Source: Salvia splendens (lineage: Eukaryota; Streptophyta; Magnoliopsida; Lamiales; Lamiaceae). From it: a stretch of DNA of 64,000 nt. Under the pieces are notes generated by a model, which saw only the letters and a list, made by a program, of their open reading frames with translations, had not been told where the DNA came from and ran no database searches. The position numbers were made by a program, and so were the translations under genes. The stretch lies in contig NC_056045.1 in the NCBI RefSeq assembly GCF_004379255.2, positions 7,102,560-7,166,559 of the forward strand, given 5' to 3'. This document shows, piece by piece, positions 1 to 9,951 of this stretch (positions are counted from its first letter, which is position 1; each line of letters begins with the position of its first letter).

Positions 1-447
1 ATAGACAGGCCAATAAACTTTTCGGTACCAACATATGTAGTTATTAATACTACTTATTTTCAAGTAAAATATAGGTTGAATAAAAAGCAAAATTTCAAGT
101 AAAATAATTTGAGTATGTAAATGTTTTTATTGAGTCAAGAAGTACAGTGAATATTTAATAATTATTAACTTAATAGTATTTAATAATTATTAAAGTATAA
201 TAAATTGAGTATGTGAATATTTTTGTTGAGTCGGAGAAATATACTTGTCAGTCTGCGATTATATGTGACTGTACGGAGTATTAGTATTTTACATCGAGTC
301 GAATATGTTGATTCAGGAGTATTAATTTTAGTCCACTAAATTATTGACACATTTTCTTATATTTCAAACTTTCACTATTCTCTTAAATATACTCCGTATA
401 AATTTATTAGCATCAAATGTGAGACTAGGTCTCAAGCTCTATTGCTC
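1..447. other. AT-rich intergenic sequence
   Basis: No gene or structured repeat is recognised here. The stretch is AT-rich with short degenerate duplications (for example two copies of a string around TATTTAATAATTATTAA near 150-195). It ends at the TAA (448-450) that flanks the PIF/Harbinger element. Confidence 0.6.
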
Positions 448-501
448 TAAGAGCATCCACTACGCGTCCCGCGTGCGTCCCTCGTTCCGTCCCGGAGGGA
501 C

Positions 502-1056
502 TGTGGATGTGTGTCCATGCAAATCATGCAAGGAAACTATCATTCTTGCTGCCGCAAGTTATCATTCTTACACTGGCGGACTATCATTCTTGCGCAAGGA
601 AACTATCATTCTTGAGCAACTCATTCACGTCAAGCTGCTGATTTGATTAAGTGATAGAGCCGTTGGAGCTCGAGGAAGAGATCAAGAAAGGAGCTCGGTT
701 TGGTGAGCTGAAACTAGCCGTTGGGAATCAGCGGTTATAACTGTTTTGTGTGAAATCAGTTGATGGGTTATTTCTTGTTCTTCGCATATATAGCTCGATA
801 GTTTCCAGTTGAAAAGATAGAAGAGAGAATACACAATACACATACACAATTAGGAGATTATTGCTCTAGCTTGCGATTAGTTTGGAGTGATTGAATTGTG
901 AGTGTGAGTTCATTGTATTTGAGAGTTGTTCATCAATAAGATTCCGGTCATCTTCTCCGTGGACGTAGGTGGTTTATCACCGAACCACGTTACATCGTTG
1001 TGTGCTTTATTCTTTCGTTCGTGCGCGTGTGAGATCGGCGGTATCACGACCCAACA
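502..1056 (+). repeat. 5' LTR of the copia element
   Basis: 555 bp, TGTGGATG...ACCCAACA. Near its 5' edge it has four copies of a motif containing TATCATTCTT, some within a 22-bp unit (GCGCAAGGAAACTATCATTC plus TT). These lie upstream of a TATA-like GCATATATAG at about 785-795, so they fall in presumptive U3. The arrangement recalls the repeated enhancer boxes known in Tnt1-type LTRs; that functional reading is inference. Confidence 0.93.
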
Positions 1057-1179
1057 AGTGGTGCCGTCTGTGGGAAGATCCCAGAGGTTTTCTTGTTGAT
1101 TGTTTTCTGGGTGAGTTAGGGTCCAGAAGCTCTGGTGTCTAAGCCGATCTTGACGATTGTCCACCGTCTGTTCGAAGAA

Positions 1180-4100
1180 ATGTCCACGGCCAAGTTTGAG
1201 GTGGAGAAGTTCACCGGCAGAAACGACTTTGGGCTGTGGAGGTTGAAGATGAAGGCTATCTTGATGCAGCAAGGCCTATGGGATATCTTGAAGGATGGCA
1301 CCGAGGCTAAAGAAAAGCCTGAGGCCGATGAGAAAGAAAAAGGAAGGCTTCAAGATATGCAATATAAGGCCTACAGCACCCTGATCTTGAACTTGACAGA
1401 TAGGGTGCTGAGGGAAGTTTCCAAAGAGGAGACGGCTGCGGGCGTTTGGACAAAACTTGAGTCATTGTATATGACCAAGTCTCTTGCAAATCGTTTGCAT
1501 TTGAAGCAGAAACTTCTTGCTTTCAAGTTTTCAGATGGAAAGAGCATTTCTGAACAGCTTGAGGAGTTTGGGAAATGCATAGATGATCTTGAAAACATTG
1601 ATGAGGTGATTAAGGATGAAGATAAGGCTTTAATGTTGCTCAATTCCCTGCCCAAGAGTTATGAGCACTTCAAGGATGCAGTGCTTCTTGGTAGAGAGGC
1701 CAAGGTTACATATGAAGAGATACATTCTGCATTGAAGCTGAAGGAATCGCAGAAGGCTGATGCTAAACAACCTGATCCAGTGGCTGAGAGCCTGCATGTG
1801 AAGAACAATCAGAATAAGAAGGGTTCCAAGAAGAAGTTCCAGAAGAAGGAAGAAGGTGGGGGGTGGAAGGAGAAAAGGAGCTGTCACTACTGTAAAAAAC
1901 CCGACCATTTAAAGAAACATTGTTTTGCTTGGAAGAAAAAACAAGAGCAAGAAAGGGCTGGGAATGCAGAGACCGCTGATCTGGCTCAGGATGTTGAAGA
2001 TAATGAGGCTTTGAATATCCACTCAGGGGCCAAGATTGAAGAATGCTGGATCATGGATTCAGGTTGCTCCTTTCACATTTGTTCCCACAAGTCTTGGTTC
2101 CAAGAATTATCAGATTGGGAAGGATCAGTGATACTAGGGAATGATCAAATGTGTAATGTCAAGGGCATTGGGAATATCAGACTGAGAATGAAGGATGGGA
2201 GTGTGAAAACTCTCACAGAGGTCAGATTTATACCTCAAATTAAGAGAAATTTGATATCTCTTGGAATGTTGGAATCAAAGGGGTGCAGGTTTGATTCTGG
2301 TAATGGGGTTCTTAGAGTAACTAAAGGCTCCAGAATTGTGATGGAGGCTCAAAGAAAGAACAGCCTATATTACTTGGTTGGTGAGACAGTGGTGGATTCT
2401 GTCAATACTGCTCAGTCAGAGAACTTGAATCTTTGGCATGCCAGGTTGGGGCATGTGGGTGAGAAGGGCATCAGAGAACTTGCTAAGCATGGGGTTATGA
2501 AGCTGGGTGCAACAGAGAAGTTGAGCAAATGTGAGTCCTGTATGCTTGGGAAGGCCAAAAGGTTGCCATTCACTGGAGGAAAGCACACATCTACAAGACC
2601 TTTTGTGTATGCCCACAGTGACCTATGGGGGCCATCTCCAACAGAATCCATAGGTGGAGGTAAGTATTTTATCTCCATCATAGATGATTACTCTAGGAAA
2701 GTGTGGATTTATATTCTGAAAGAAAAGTCTCAAGCATTTGAAAGATTCAAAGAATGGCATACAAGATATGAGAATGAAAGAGGATCTGTCTTGAAGTATC
2801 TGCGGACTGACAATGGGATGGAATTTCTATCTGCTGAGTTTGATGATTTCTGTAAAATGAAGGGAATAAGAAGGCATAGGACAGTGCCTAGGACCCCTCA
2901 GCAAAATGGATTGGCAGAGAGAATGAATAGGACATTGCTAGAAAGAGTGAGATGCATGTTGTTCTACTCTGGGATGCCAAAGAAATTCTGGGCAGAAGCT
3001 ATGTCTACTGCAGCTAATCTGATTAACAAATGCCCCTCCTCAGCAATATCAAATGAAACTCCAGATCAGAGATGGTATGGAAGCCTTGGTGATTACTCCA
3101 CTCTGAGGGTGTTTGGATGTGGTGCCTATGCACATGTCAAGCAAGATAAACTGGAACCGAGGGCAAGAAAATGTGTAATGCTGGGGTACCAAGATGGAGT
3201 AAAGGGGTACAGATTATGGAACTTGGATAGAGCAGGCCAAAATATCATTGTGAGCAGAGATGTGACATTTAATGAAGAAGAGATGCCATTCAAGAAGAAG
3301 AAAGAAGTATCTGATGGTGAGAGCAGCAGCTCAGGAGTGCAGAATTTCGAGTTTGACAAAGAATACCACAGATCAGATGGTGATGAAGATTCTGAGATCA
3401 CAGAGAACCAGGAAGAAGGTGGAGCATCTAACCATCAACCAGCTCAGGACACTAATAGCCAACAATCATCAGAACAACAAACTGATGCAAGTCAAAGAGT
3501 TAGAAGAAATCCCAGAAGAAATGCAGGATTGCCTAGCAGATTTTCAGATTATGATATGAGTTTCTTTGCTCTTTGTGTGGCTGAGGTGCTCATGTTTTCA
3601 GAACCCTCAACCTATGAGGAAGCCATAAGTTGCAAAGAAAGTCAGAAATGGGTCAGAGCCATGGAAGAAGAAATAGAGTCCTTGCTGAGAAATGGGACTT
3701 GGATTTTGGTAACTGATCCAGGGACTCAGAAGCTGATAAGTTGCAAATGGCTATTTAAGAAGAAGGTAGAGGTGGGGGAAGTTGAAAGCATACGGTTTAA
3801 GGCAAGGCTGGTTGCTAGAGGGTTCACACAAGTGGAGGGTATTGACTACACTGAGGTGTTCTCTCCAGTGGTGAAACACACATCTATTCGGATCTTGTTG
3901 GCCTTGACAGCTCATTTTGATTGGGAGCTGCATCAACTTGATGTGAAGACAGCTTTTTTACATGGAGATTTGGAAGAAACAATCTACATGGTGCAGCCTA
4001 AAGGCTTTGAGAAGCCCGGAGAGGAAAAGAAAGTGTGCTTGCTGAAAAAGAGCTTATATGGCCTCAAGCAAAGTAGTAGGCAGTGGAATAAGAAATTCCA

Positions 4101-5178
4101 TGAGCAAATGGAGTTGATGAATTTTGAAAGGTCAAGCTTTGATAGTTGTGTGTACATCAAGAAGAAGGGAGATATGATAATTGCCTACCTGTTGCTGTAT
4201 GTAGATGATATTCTACTGGCAGGTTCAAACAAGAATGAGCTGCAAACTGTGAAAGAGGAGCTGAGGCAGAAGTTTGAGATGAAGGATCTTGGAGAAGCCA
4301 AGAGGATCCTGGGTATGGATATTGTCAGAAACAGAAGGAAGAAGGAATTGAAGTTGTTCCAGGCTGACTACATCAGAAAGGTGGTGGAGAAGTATCAAGT
4401 GAAAGATGCAAAGCCTGTTTCCACTCCACTGGCAGGTCATTTCAGACTTAGCAAAGAACAAATGCCAAGAACAGAGGATGCTAGGAGAGAAATGAGCCGG
4501 ATACCCTATGCGAATATAGTGGGCAGTGTGATGTATTTGATGATATGCACAAGACCGGATGTAGCTCATGCTATAAGTGTGGCTAGTAGGTACATGGCTG
4601 ATCCGGGTAGAGAGCACTGGGCTGCTCTGAAATGGATTCTGAAGTACCTAAAAGGATCTGCAATGATTGGTTTGAAGTTTGGCAGTGAAGCTTGGTCTGA
4701 AAAGGATGAAGTTCTTGAGGGATTTTGTGATTCGGATTATGCAGCCAACTTGGACAACAGAAAATCCCAAAGTGGCTACATATTCACCTTATTTGGAACA
4801 GCAGTCAGCTGGAAATCGAATCTACAGTCTGTGGTTGTGTTATCCACAACCGAGGCTGAGTATATTGCATTAACAGAGGCTGCAAAGGAGGGAAAATGGC
4901 TGCAAGGGATCATGCAAGATCTGGGAATGGAGTTGGGAGCAGTAAAGATTAACTGTGACAGTAACTCAGCAATATGTTTAGCCAAACATCAAATGTTCCA
5001 TGAGAGGTCGAAGCATATAGATGTGAGGAGACACTTCATCAGAGATGAGATTCAAAGTGGAAAGATCAATGTGGTGAAAGTTCCTACCGAAGAAAATGCA
5101 TCAGATATGTTGACAAAATCTCAGCCAACTTCGAAATTCAAACATTGTTTGAAGTTGGTTGAAATTGTGGAGTGTTGA
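1180..5178 (+). CDS. Copia gag-pol polyprotein
   Basis: Intact 1332-residue polyprotein. The frame is open from 1135, but the first ATG is at 1180 (MSTAKFEVEKFTG), a normal copia gag start, so that start is preferred. Visible domains in order: gag with a CX2CX4HX4C zinc knuckle (residues 235-248); aspartic protease with a DSG motif (Asp293); integrase with an HHCC region (about 430-470) and a D,D35E catalytic triad (Asp481, Asp544, Glu580); reverse transcriptase with YVDD (1007-1010); and RNase H with a DSDYA motif from Asp1184. No stop or frameshift interrupts it, so it could be functional. Closest to the Tork/Tnt1 lineage by motif resemblance (moderate confidence in lineage, high in family). 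Confidence 0.95.
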   Translation: MSTAKFEVEKFTGRNDFGLWRLKMKAILMQQGLWDILKDGTEAKEKPEADEKEKGRLQDMQYKAYSTLILNLTDRVLREVSKEETAAGVWTKLESLYMTKSLANRLHLKQKLLAFKFSDGKSISEQLEEFGKCIDDLENIDEVIKDEDKALMLLNSLPKSYEHFKDAVLLGREAKVTYEEIHSALKLKESQKADAKQPDPVAESLHVKNNQNKKGSKKKFQKKEEGGGWKEKRSCHYCKKPDHLKKHCFAWKKKQEQERAGNAETADLAQDVEDNEALNIHSGAKIEECWIMDSGCSFHICSHKSWFQELSDWEGSVILGNDQMCNVKGIGNIRLRMKDGSVKTLTEVRFIPQIKRNLISLGMLESKGCRFDSGNGVLRVTKGSRIVMEAQRKNSLYYLVGETVVDSVNTAQSENLNLWHARLGHVGEKGIRELAKHGVMKLGATEKLSKCESCMLGKAKRLPFTGGKHTSTRPFVYAHSDLWGPSPTESIGGGKYFISIIDDYSRKVWIYILKEKSQAFERFKEWHTRYENERGSVLKYLRTDNGMEFLSAEFDDFCKMKGIRRHRTVPRTPQQNGLAERMNRTLLERVRCMLFYSGMPKKFWAEAMSTAANLINKCPSSAISNETPDQRWYGSLGDYSTLRVFGCGAYAHVKQDKLEPRARKCVMLGYQDGVKGYRLWNLDRAGQNIIVSRDVTFNEEEMPFKKKKEVSDGESSSSGVQNFEFDKEYHRSDGDEDSEITENQEEGGASNHQPAQDTNSQQSSEQQTDASQRVRRNPRRNAGLPSRFSDYDMSFFALCVAEVLMFSEPSTYEEAISCKESQKWVRAMEEEIESLLRNGTWILVTDPGTQKLISCKWLFKKKVEVGEVESIRFKARLVARGFTQVEGIDYTEVFSPVVKHTSIRILLALTAHFDWELHQLDVKTAFLHGDLEETIYMVQPKGFEKPGEEKKVCLLKKSLYGLKQSSRQWNKKFHEQMELMNFERSSFDSCVYIKKKGDMIIAYLLLYVDDILLAGSNKNELQTVKEELRQKFEMKDLGEAKRILGMDIVRNRRKKELKLFQADYIRKVVEKYQVKDAKPVSTPLAGHFRLSKEQMPRTEDARREMSRIPYANIVGSVMYLMICTRPDVAHAISVASRYMADPGREHWAALKWILKYLKGSAMIGLKFGSEAWSEKDEVLEGFCDSDYAANLDNRKSQSGYIFTLFGTAVSWKSNLQSVVVLSTTEAEYIALTEAAKEGKWLQGIMQDLGMELGAVKINCDSNSAICLAKHQMFHERSKHIDVRRHFIRDEIQSGKINVVKVPTEENASDMLTKSQPTSKFKHCLKLVEIVEC

Positions 5179-5246
5179 GATTTGTAACAAGGATTGAGAA
5201 GGGAATCTAGATATTGATGGAGCTTTGCAAGGACAAGGTGGAGATT

Positions 5247-5823
5247 TGTGGATGTGTGTCCATGCAAATCATGCAAGGAAACTATCATTCTTGTTGCCGC
5301 AAGTTATCATTCTTACACTGGCGGACTATCATTCTTGCGCAAGGAAACTATCATTCTTGCGCAAGGAAACTATCATTCTTGAGCAACTCATTCACGTCAA
5401 GCTGCTGATTTGATTAAGTGATAGAGCCGTTGGAGCTCGAGGAAGAGATCAAGAAATGAGCTCGGTTTGGTGAGCTGAAACTAGCCGTTGGGAATCAGCG
5501 GTTATAACTGTTTTGTGTGAAATCAGTTGATGGGTTATTTCTTGTTCTTCGCATATATAGCTCGATAGTTTCCAGTTGAAAAGATAGAAGAGAGAATACA
5601 CAATACACATACACAATTAGGAGATTATTGCTCTAGCTTGCGATTAGTTTGGAGTGATTGAATTGTGAGTGTGAGTTCATTGTATTTGAGAGTTGTTCAT
5701 CAATAAGATTCCGGTCATCTTCTCCGTGGACGTAGGTGGTTTATCACCGAACCACGTTACATCGTTGTGTGCTTTATTCTTTCGTTCGTGCGCGTGTGAG
5801 ATCGGCGGTATCACGACCCAACA
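5247..5823 (+). repeat. 3' LTR of the copia element
   Basis: 577 bp. It matches the 5' LTR except for one additional 22-bp unit in the upstream motif array (five TATCATTCTT copies instead of four) and two substitutions that I can see, one near 5295 and one near 5456. Confidence 0.93.
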
Positions 5824-6239
5824 GGGACGGTTCCGTCGCGGGACGCGTTGCAACGTTCGTCCCGTCCCGTAGCCCGTCCCCAGCCCGTCCCGTAGCCCGT
5901 AGTCGCGAGACACGGGACGCGCCGTCCCGTCACGAGCCCGGGCGACGTGTCGCGCCCCCGATGCATGCGTGACGCCCACTCGCTGGCCAGCGAGTGGGCG
6001 TCGTCACGGATGACGCAATAATTCATTTTTTTTAATTCGAATTTTAATAAAAAAATATTTTTCAAACGGTAATGTTACCGTTAATTTTTTATTTTCTTTT
6101 TTATTTATTTTTATTTATTTTTATTTATTTACTCTATAAATAATCCTATTTCATACTCATTTCACACACAAACACACATCTATTCCTCTCAAATCCTCTC
6201 TATAACCACTCCAATTTCATCTTAAATCAACTCAAACAA

Positions 6240-6332
6240 ATGGATCCTTTTGAGCAAATGCGTCAACTAATGGAACAATCACTTGAAGAAGATCGACGCC
6301 GAGAGGCGGAGGAAGCCGCGCCGCCTCCATGA
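6240..6332 (+). pseudogene. 30-codon remnant of a Harbinger-encoded protein
   Basis: Short frame starting MDPFEQMRQLMEQSLEEDRR and ending in a proline run before TGA. It lies where an autonomous PIF/Harbinger element would begin its coding region, preceded by an AT-rich leader with a TATA-like CTATAAATA (6133-6141). The acidic, Gln-rich N-terminus fits the variable start of plant Harbinger proteins, but the catalytic part is absent. It is likely the N-terminal stub left by internal deletion. Confidence 0.4.
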
Positions 6333-6705
6333 CGCTCCCGGATTTTTAGGATTTTAATTATGTCCATTTTCTATTTTTTTGAATTTTAATGTTGTTTTAA
6401 TTTTAATAAAGTGTGTTTGTTTTAATTGAATTGGGTTCGAAAAAAAATAAAAAAGAAATTTAATGAATAGTAATTTAAGGGACGAAATAAGGGGCGGTTA
6501 AGGGACGGAGCGTTGCAGGTTCCGTCCCTTAGTTAAGGGATGGATGAATAAAGTACAGTGGGTCCCTCAAATAGTAGTTTAAGGGACAGTGGAGGACAGT
6601 GTAGTGGATGCTTTAATAACACGTTCAGATGTCATAAATTACTTTCACTTATAGGCACATGATTATTCAAACTTGAATAATGTTTTCAAATTTATTGGGC
6701 TAAAC

Positions 6706-6750
<45 letters not shown>

Positions 6751-6961
6751 CATGATCTATGGCAAACACTTCTTAACCATATAACTAGAGAACAAATAAT
6801 AGCCACAAGATCAAAAAAATCAAGGGCTAGTATTAATAAATGTAATTTTTTAATTTAAGGAGAAATTAGTTCCATCAATCATAAATTTACTCCATAATAA
6901 TAAGGCGAGGGTATAATTGTCATTGCAGCCAAATCCTGCGTCGCCACCATCATCAAACAGC

Positions 6962-7180
6962 TCAAACCTTCCCCCACTCCACAAACAAGCTCACCGCCTC
7001 CACCACCAAATCCGCCCCCGCGAAATGCACCGTCACCGGCGGCGAATCAATCCCCTGCCCGCTCGAAACTCGGTAGCATAAACCAAAAGTCCCCTGCGGA
7101 TCGGTAGCCTTCTTCCCGTCGATCGCCTTCGCCAGCGCCGAAACCACCCCCTCGTAGATCTCCTGCGGCACGAACGAAAA
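6962..7180 (-). pseudogene. Captured aspartic protease fragment
   Basis: A reverse-strand frame of about 70 codons reads as the C-terminal half of a plant pepsin-like (A1B, CDR1-like) protease. Recognisable stretches are VPQEIYEGVVSALAKAI, FGLCYRVSS and PPVTVHFAGADLVV, in the order found in that family. The catalytic Asp regions and the signal peptide are missing, so it cannot be an active protease. It is GC-rich compared with its AT-rich surroundings, consistent with an exon captured by the surrounding element. Confidence 0.65.
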
Positions 7181-7586
7181 GAAATTGCAATTGCAATTTT
7201 GAGCTGGTGTTTAATAACTGCTCAAACTCAGAATGATGGATTGAGCAAATAGTGATGCTAACTATGTTGATAGAATCATCTTCAAAAATCAATTGCTTAT
7301 GTTTTGCATTTCGGTTTATCAATGAATCCACATCTCGATTGAAATGTCTCAACTAGTATTTCAGAATAAAGTCACATATTATCAATTTTGCTATATTTGA
7401 TAAGGAGCTCACTAATTATCTTATAACGGTGAATTTCTTCTTATGGTCGTGATGAAATAAGCTTATTTTTAAAATTCTCGTATGTGGTTGTTGCCACAGT
7501 CGATTTTTGCCACAATCGATGTTCACGTTGTCGAAGCCATTTGCCTTGGGATCGAAGAGATTTTCATAACCACGACAGATCCATCC

Positions 7587-8480
7587 AGAATAAGAGTGAT
7601 GTGTTTTGTAAACAAGAGTGAAGTAAAATCAGAATAAGAGTGATGTGTTTTGTAAAGAAGAGTGAAGCAAAATCAGAATAAGAGTGATGTGTTTTGTAAA
7701 CAAGTGAAGTAAAATCAGAATAAGAGTGATGTGTTTTGTAAACAAGAGTGAAGTAAAATCACAATAAGAGTGATGCGTTTTGTAAACAAGAGTGAAGTAA
7801 AATCAGAATAAGAGTGATGTGTTTTGTAAACAAGAGTGAAGTAAAATCACAATAAGGGTGATGTGTTTTGTAAACAAGAGTGAAGTAAAATCAGAATAAG
7901 AGTGATGTGTTTTGTTAACAAGAGTGAAGTAAAATCAGAATAAGAGTGATGTGTTTAGTAAACAAGAGTGAAGTAAAATCAGAATAAGAGTGATGTGTTT
8001 TCTAAACAAGGGTGAAGTAAAATCATAATAAGAGTGATGCGTTTTGTAAACAAGAGTGAAGTAAAATCAGAATAAGAGTGATGCGTTTTGTAAACAAGAG
8101 TGAAGTAAAATCAGAATAAGAGTGATGCGTTTTGTAAACAAGAGTGAAGTAAAATCACAATAAGGGTGATGCGTTTTGTAAACAAGAGTGAAGTAAAATC
8201 AGAATAAGAGTGATGTGTTTTGTAAACAAGAGTGAAGTAAAATCAGAATAAGAGTGATGTGTTTTGTAAACAAGAGTGAAGTAAAATCAGAATAAAAGTG
8301 ATGTGTTTTGTAAACAAGAGTGAAGTAAAATCAGAATAAGAGTGATGTGTTTTTTGTAAACAAGAGTGAAGTAAAATCAGAATAAGAGTGATGTATTTTG
8401 TAAACAAGAGTGAAGTAAAATCAGAATAAGAGTGATGTATTTTGTAAACAAGAGTGAAGTAAAATCAGAATAAGAGTGAT
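7587..8480. repeat. 44-bp tandem repeat, about 20 copies
   Basis: About 20.3 head-to-tail copies of a 44-bp unit: AGAATAAGAGTGATGTGTTT followed by TGTAAACAAGAGTGAAGTAA and AATC. Copies differ by few substitutions (TGTG/TGCG, AGAA/ACAA) and small indels (a shortened copy near 7706, a 2-bp expansion near 8350). The variants are interspersed, so amplification is recent. It lies inside the Pack-MULE-like element. The unit is itself partly repetitive (AAGAGTGATG / AAGAGTGAAG). Confidence 0.97.
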
Positions 8481-8715
8481 TGTTAATTTTTAGCTATTTA
8501 TATATTGAAAGCATCACATGTTTAGTGAATCTCAAGTCTCCACTGACCAAACCTACAGTCTTTCCCTCCCTCACTCTCTCTTCTTCACTCACCTATCATC
8601 TTTCTCACTCACGTTTTCCGGCGAATAAATCGTCCAATCTGGCGATACAAAGCTCAATTTCTACAACATATGATTCGAAGAGAATGACGAGTCGTCTTCG
8701 GCGCTCGATTTCGCC

Positions 8716-8901
8716 ATGTCACTGTCGTCGTGCTCAGACTGCTTCTCCGACCTCCTCTGCGGCGAGGCCTCCAGTAGTATTATCTCCTCCGGTGGAGGAT
8801 ATTTCTCGCCGGAATACTCATCGAACTTCGATTCTCAGGCATCGGACGCCATGCTAGTACAAGTAGACCTAGGGTTGCTACCAATTCACAATTTCCTTTG
8901 A
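8716..8901 (+). pseudogene. Captured cyclin-D (CYCD1-like) N-terminal fragment
   Basis: Forward frame beginning MSLSSCSDCFSDLLCGEASS and continuing with a Ser/Gly/acidic stretch (FSPEYSSNFDS) before losing similarity and stopping. It resembles the start of D1-type cyclins and includes LxCxE (LLCGE), the retinoblastoma-binding motif of D-type cyclins. A 5'-UTR-like pyrimidine-rich leader precedes it, so promoter-proximal sequence may also have been captured. The cyclin box is absent, so it cannot activate a CDK. Identification rests on the N-terminal motif only. Confidence 0.55.
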
Positions 8902-9304
8902 TTGAAATTGCAAGCGATATCTCGTCTTCCTTATATTCACACAGTGGAGTACTATATTAAACAATCACAAACATTTGTTTCATTTGTCCAGACGTAAACT
9001 GGATTATTCCTCGCAGCAGCAACAATCAAATTCTAAAAAACTAACGCATTCAATCAAAACAATGCAACGACTTTAAGATCAAAGGAGATTTGATCGGATA
9101 TTTGGAAGGAGAAAGAAAGGAAACCGCAGATTTAAATTTCATGATGTAATTTCCAAAAATACCCTTGGCCTATTTTATATTATTAAAAAAAATAATATTT
9201 GTTCTATTAAGATATGTGGCTGAGATTTGTTCTCTAGTTATACACTTAAGATTAGTTATACATTGATCACTACTCTATATATATATATATCTATATATAT
9301 ATAT

Positions 9305-9586
9305 AGGAAAATGATCAATACAAAACTTGATCTCAATACAAAATCCAGACCAAATCCTGACCATGAGATTTGACAATCCAATGGTCAATAATTAAATAAA
9401 AACACGGAGGGTCATTGTAAAGCAGTTTTAGGTCATATTATAAACTTTGGATTTGAGGTCATGTTAAGATCATTTCATATCATCCTTACTATAATGACGT
9501 AAAAATAAGCTTACAATGACCTAAAAATGACTTTTGTATGCTTGGTTCTGCATTTTTGTATTAAGAATGGTTTTGCATGGATCAAA

Positions 9587-9590
<4 letters not shown>
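9305..9590. mobile_element. TA-flanked MITE
   Basis: About 286 bp between two (TA)n runs. The ends are imperfect inverted repeats: AGGAAAATGATCAATACAAA on the left and, read on the other strand, GGGTTTTGATCCATGCAAAA on the right, both followed by CAATACAAAA/TAATACAAAA strings. Non-coding. The end pattern and TA-tract target resemble the larger element immediately to its left. Confidence 0.55.
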
Positions 9591-9633
<43 letters not shown>

Positions 9634-9745
9634 CATAATCATTCAAAGTGTGAATTTTTCATCTAACAAAGTAGGTGTCCCCTCAAACATGGAGAGAGAA
9701 GATATATAGATTCAATAAAGATTGGGTGGTACCATTAAATGTTTA

Positions 9746-9938
9746 CTCCCTACTTTTCATTTTAAGTGGAGCATATCTAATTTAACACGAAATTTTATAT
9801 CGTGTTATTTAATAAATAAAGTGGATAAAAAAATATATATAGAGGGAGTAATGTTTTTATATTTTATATCATTTGAAGTAGGACATTTGAAAAAGGAAAA
9901 TGTGTCACTTAGAATTAGACTTCGAGTGAAACGGAGAG
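9746..9938. mobile_element. Stowaway-like MITE (degenerate)
   Basis: Starts TA-CTCCCTACTTTTCATTTT and ends ACGGAGAG-TA, with inverted similarity continuing into AAGTG.../...CACTT. TA flanks and CTCCCT termini fit Stowaway (Tc1/mariner). An internal GAGGGAG-TA at about 9842 could be an alternative right end of a shorter nested copy. Confidence 0.45.
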
Positions 9939-9951
9939 TAGTAATTAATTA

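Larger units (their letters stand above)
502..5823 (+). mobile_element. Full-length Ty1/copia LTR retrotransposon (Tork/Tnt1-like)
   Basis: A complete element bounded by direct LTRs (502-1056 and 5247-5823, both TG...CA) and a perfect 5-bp target duplication GGGAC (497-501 and 5824-5828). The order is LTR, leader, one uninterrupted gag-pol frame, a purine-rich tract (AGGACAAGGTGGAGATT, just before 5247) and LTR. Domain order protease-integrase-RT-RNase H places it in copia. The primer-binding site after the 5' LTR (AGTGGTGCCGTCTGTGGG) is not the usual initiator-Met sequence, and I cannot name the tRNA. I see two substitutions and one 22-bp unit difference between LTRs, so insertion is recent. 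It sits inside a Harbinger element. Confidence 0.95.
451..6613. mobile_element. PIF/Harbinger-type element, interrupted by a copia insertion
   Basis: The ends are inverted repeats: GAGCATCCACTAC at 451 and GTAGTGGATGCTT ending at 6613. They are flanked by the 3-bp duplication TAA (448-450 and 6614-6616), as expected for PIF/Harbinger insertions. Removing the copia element and one copy of its 5-bp target leaves about 836 bp. The remaining body starts GC-rich with repeated CCCGTCCC-like strings, becomes AT-rich, and keeps only a 30-codon reading frame (6240-6332), so the element is non-autonomous. Assignment rests on TIR and TSD; no transposase core is present. Confidence 0.75.
6747..9275. mobile_element. 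Pack-MULE-like, TA-flanked element carrying gene fragments
   Basis: The two ends are long imperfect inverted repeats. Left (from GGGTCATGATCTATGG) and right (reverse complement from GAGTAGTGATCAATG) share the core ATAACTAGAGAACAAAT, then AGCCACA and later a GAGGGTAT/AAGGGTAT block, over roughly 130-190 bp. Both ends sit in (TA)n tracts, a target seen in some MULE families, so no clean duplication can be read. The interior carries a reverse-strand aspartic-protease fragment, a 44-bp minisatellite and a forward-strand cyclin-D-like start. No transposase is present. Captured gene pieces in a long-TIR element are the Pack-MULE hallmark; family assignment is inference. Confidence 0.6.

Noticed and set aside
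1135..1179. GTG start of gag-pol at 1135
   Set aside because: Non-ATG in a eukaryotic element; the ATG at 1180 begins the normal gag sequence.
3272..3559. Second frame inside gag-pol
   Set aside because: Alternative-frame shadow of the intact polyprotein with no conserved domain.
7587..8480. CRISPR-like array
   Set aside because: Units are contiguous 44-bp copies with no unique spacers, in a plant nuclear context; it is a minisatellite.
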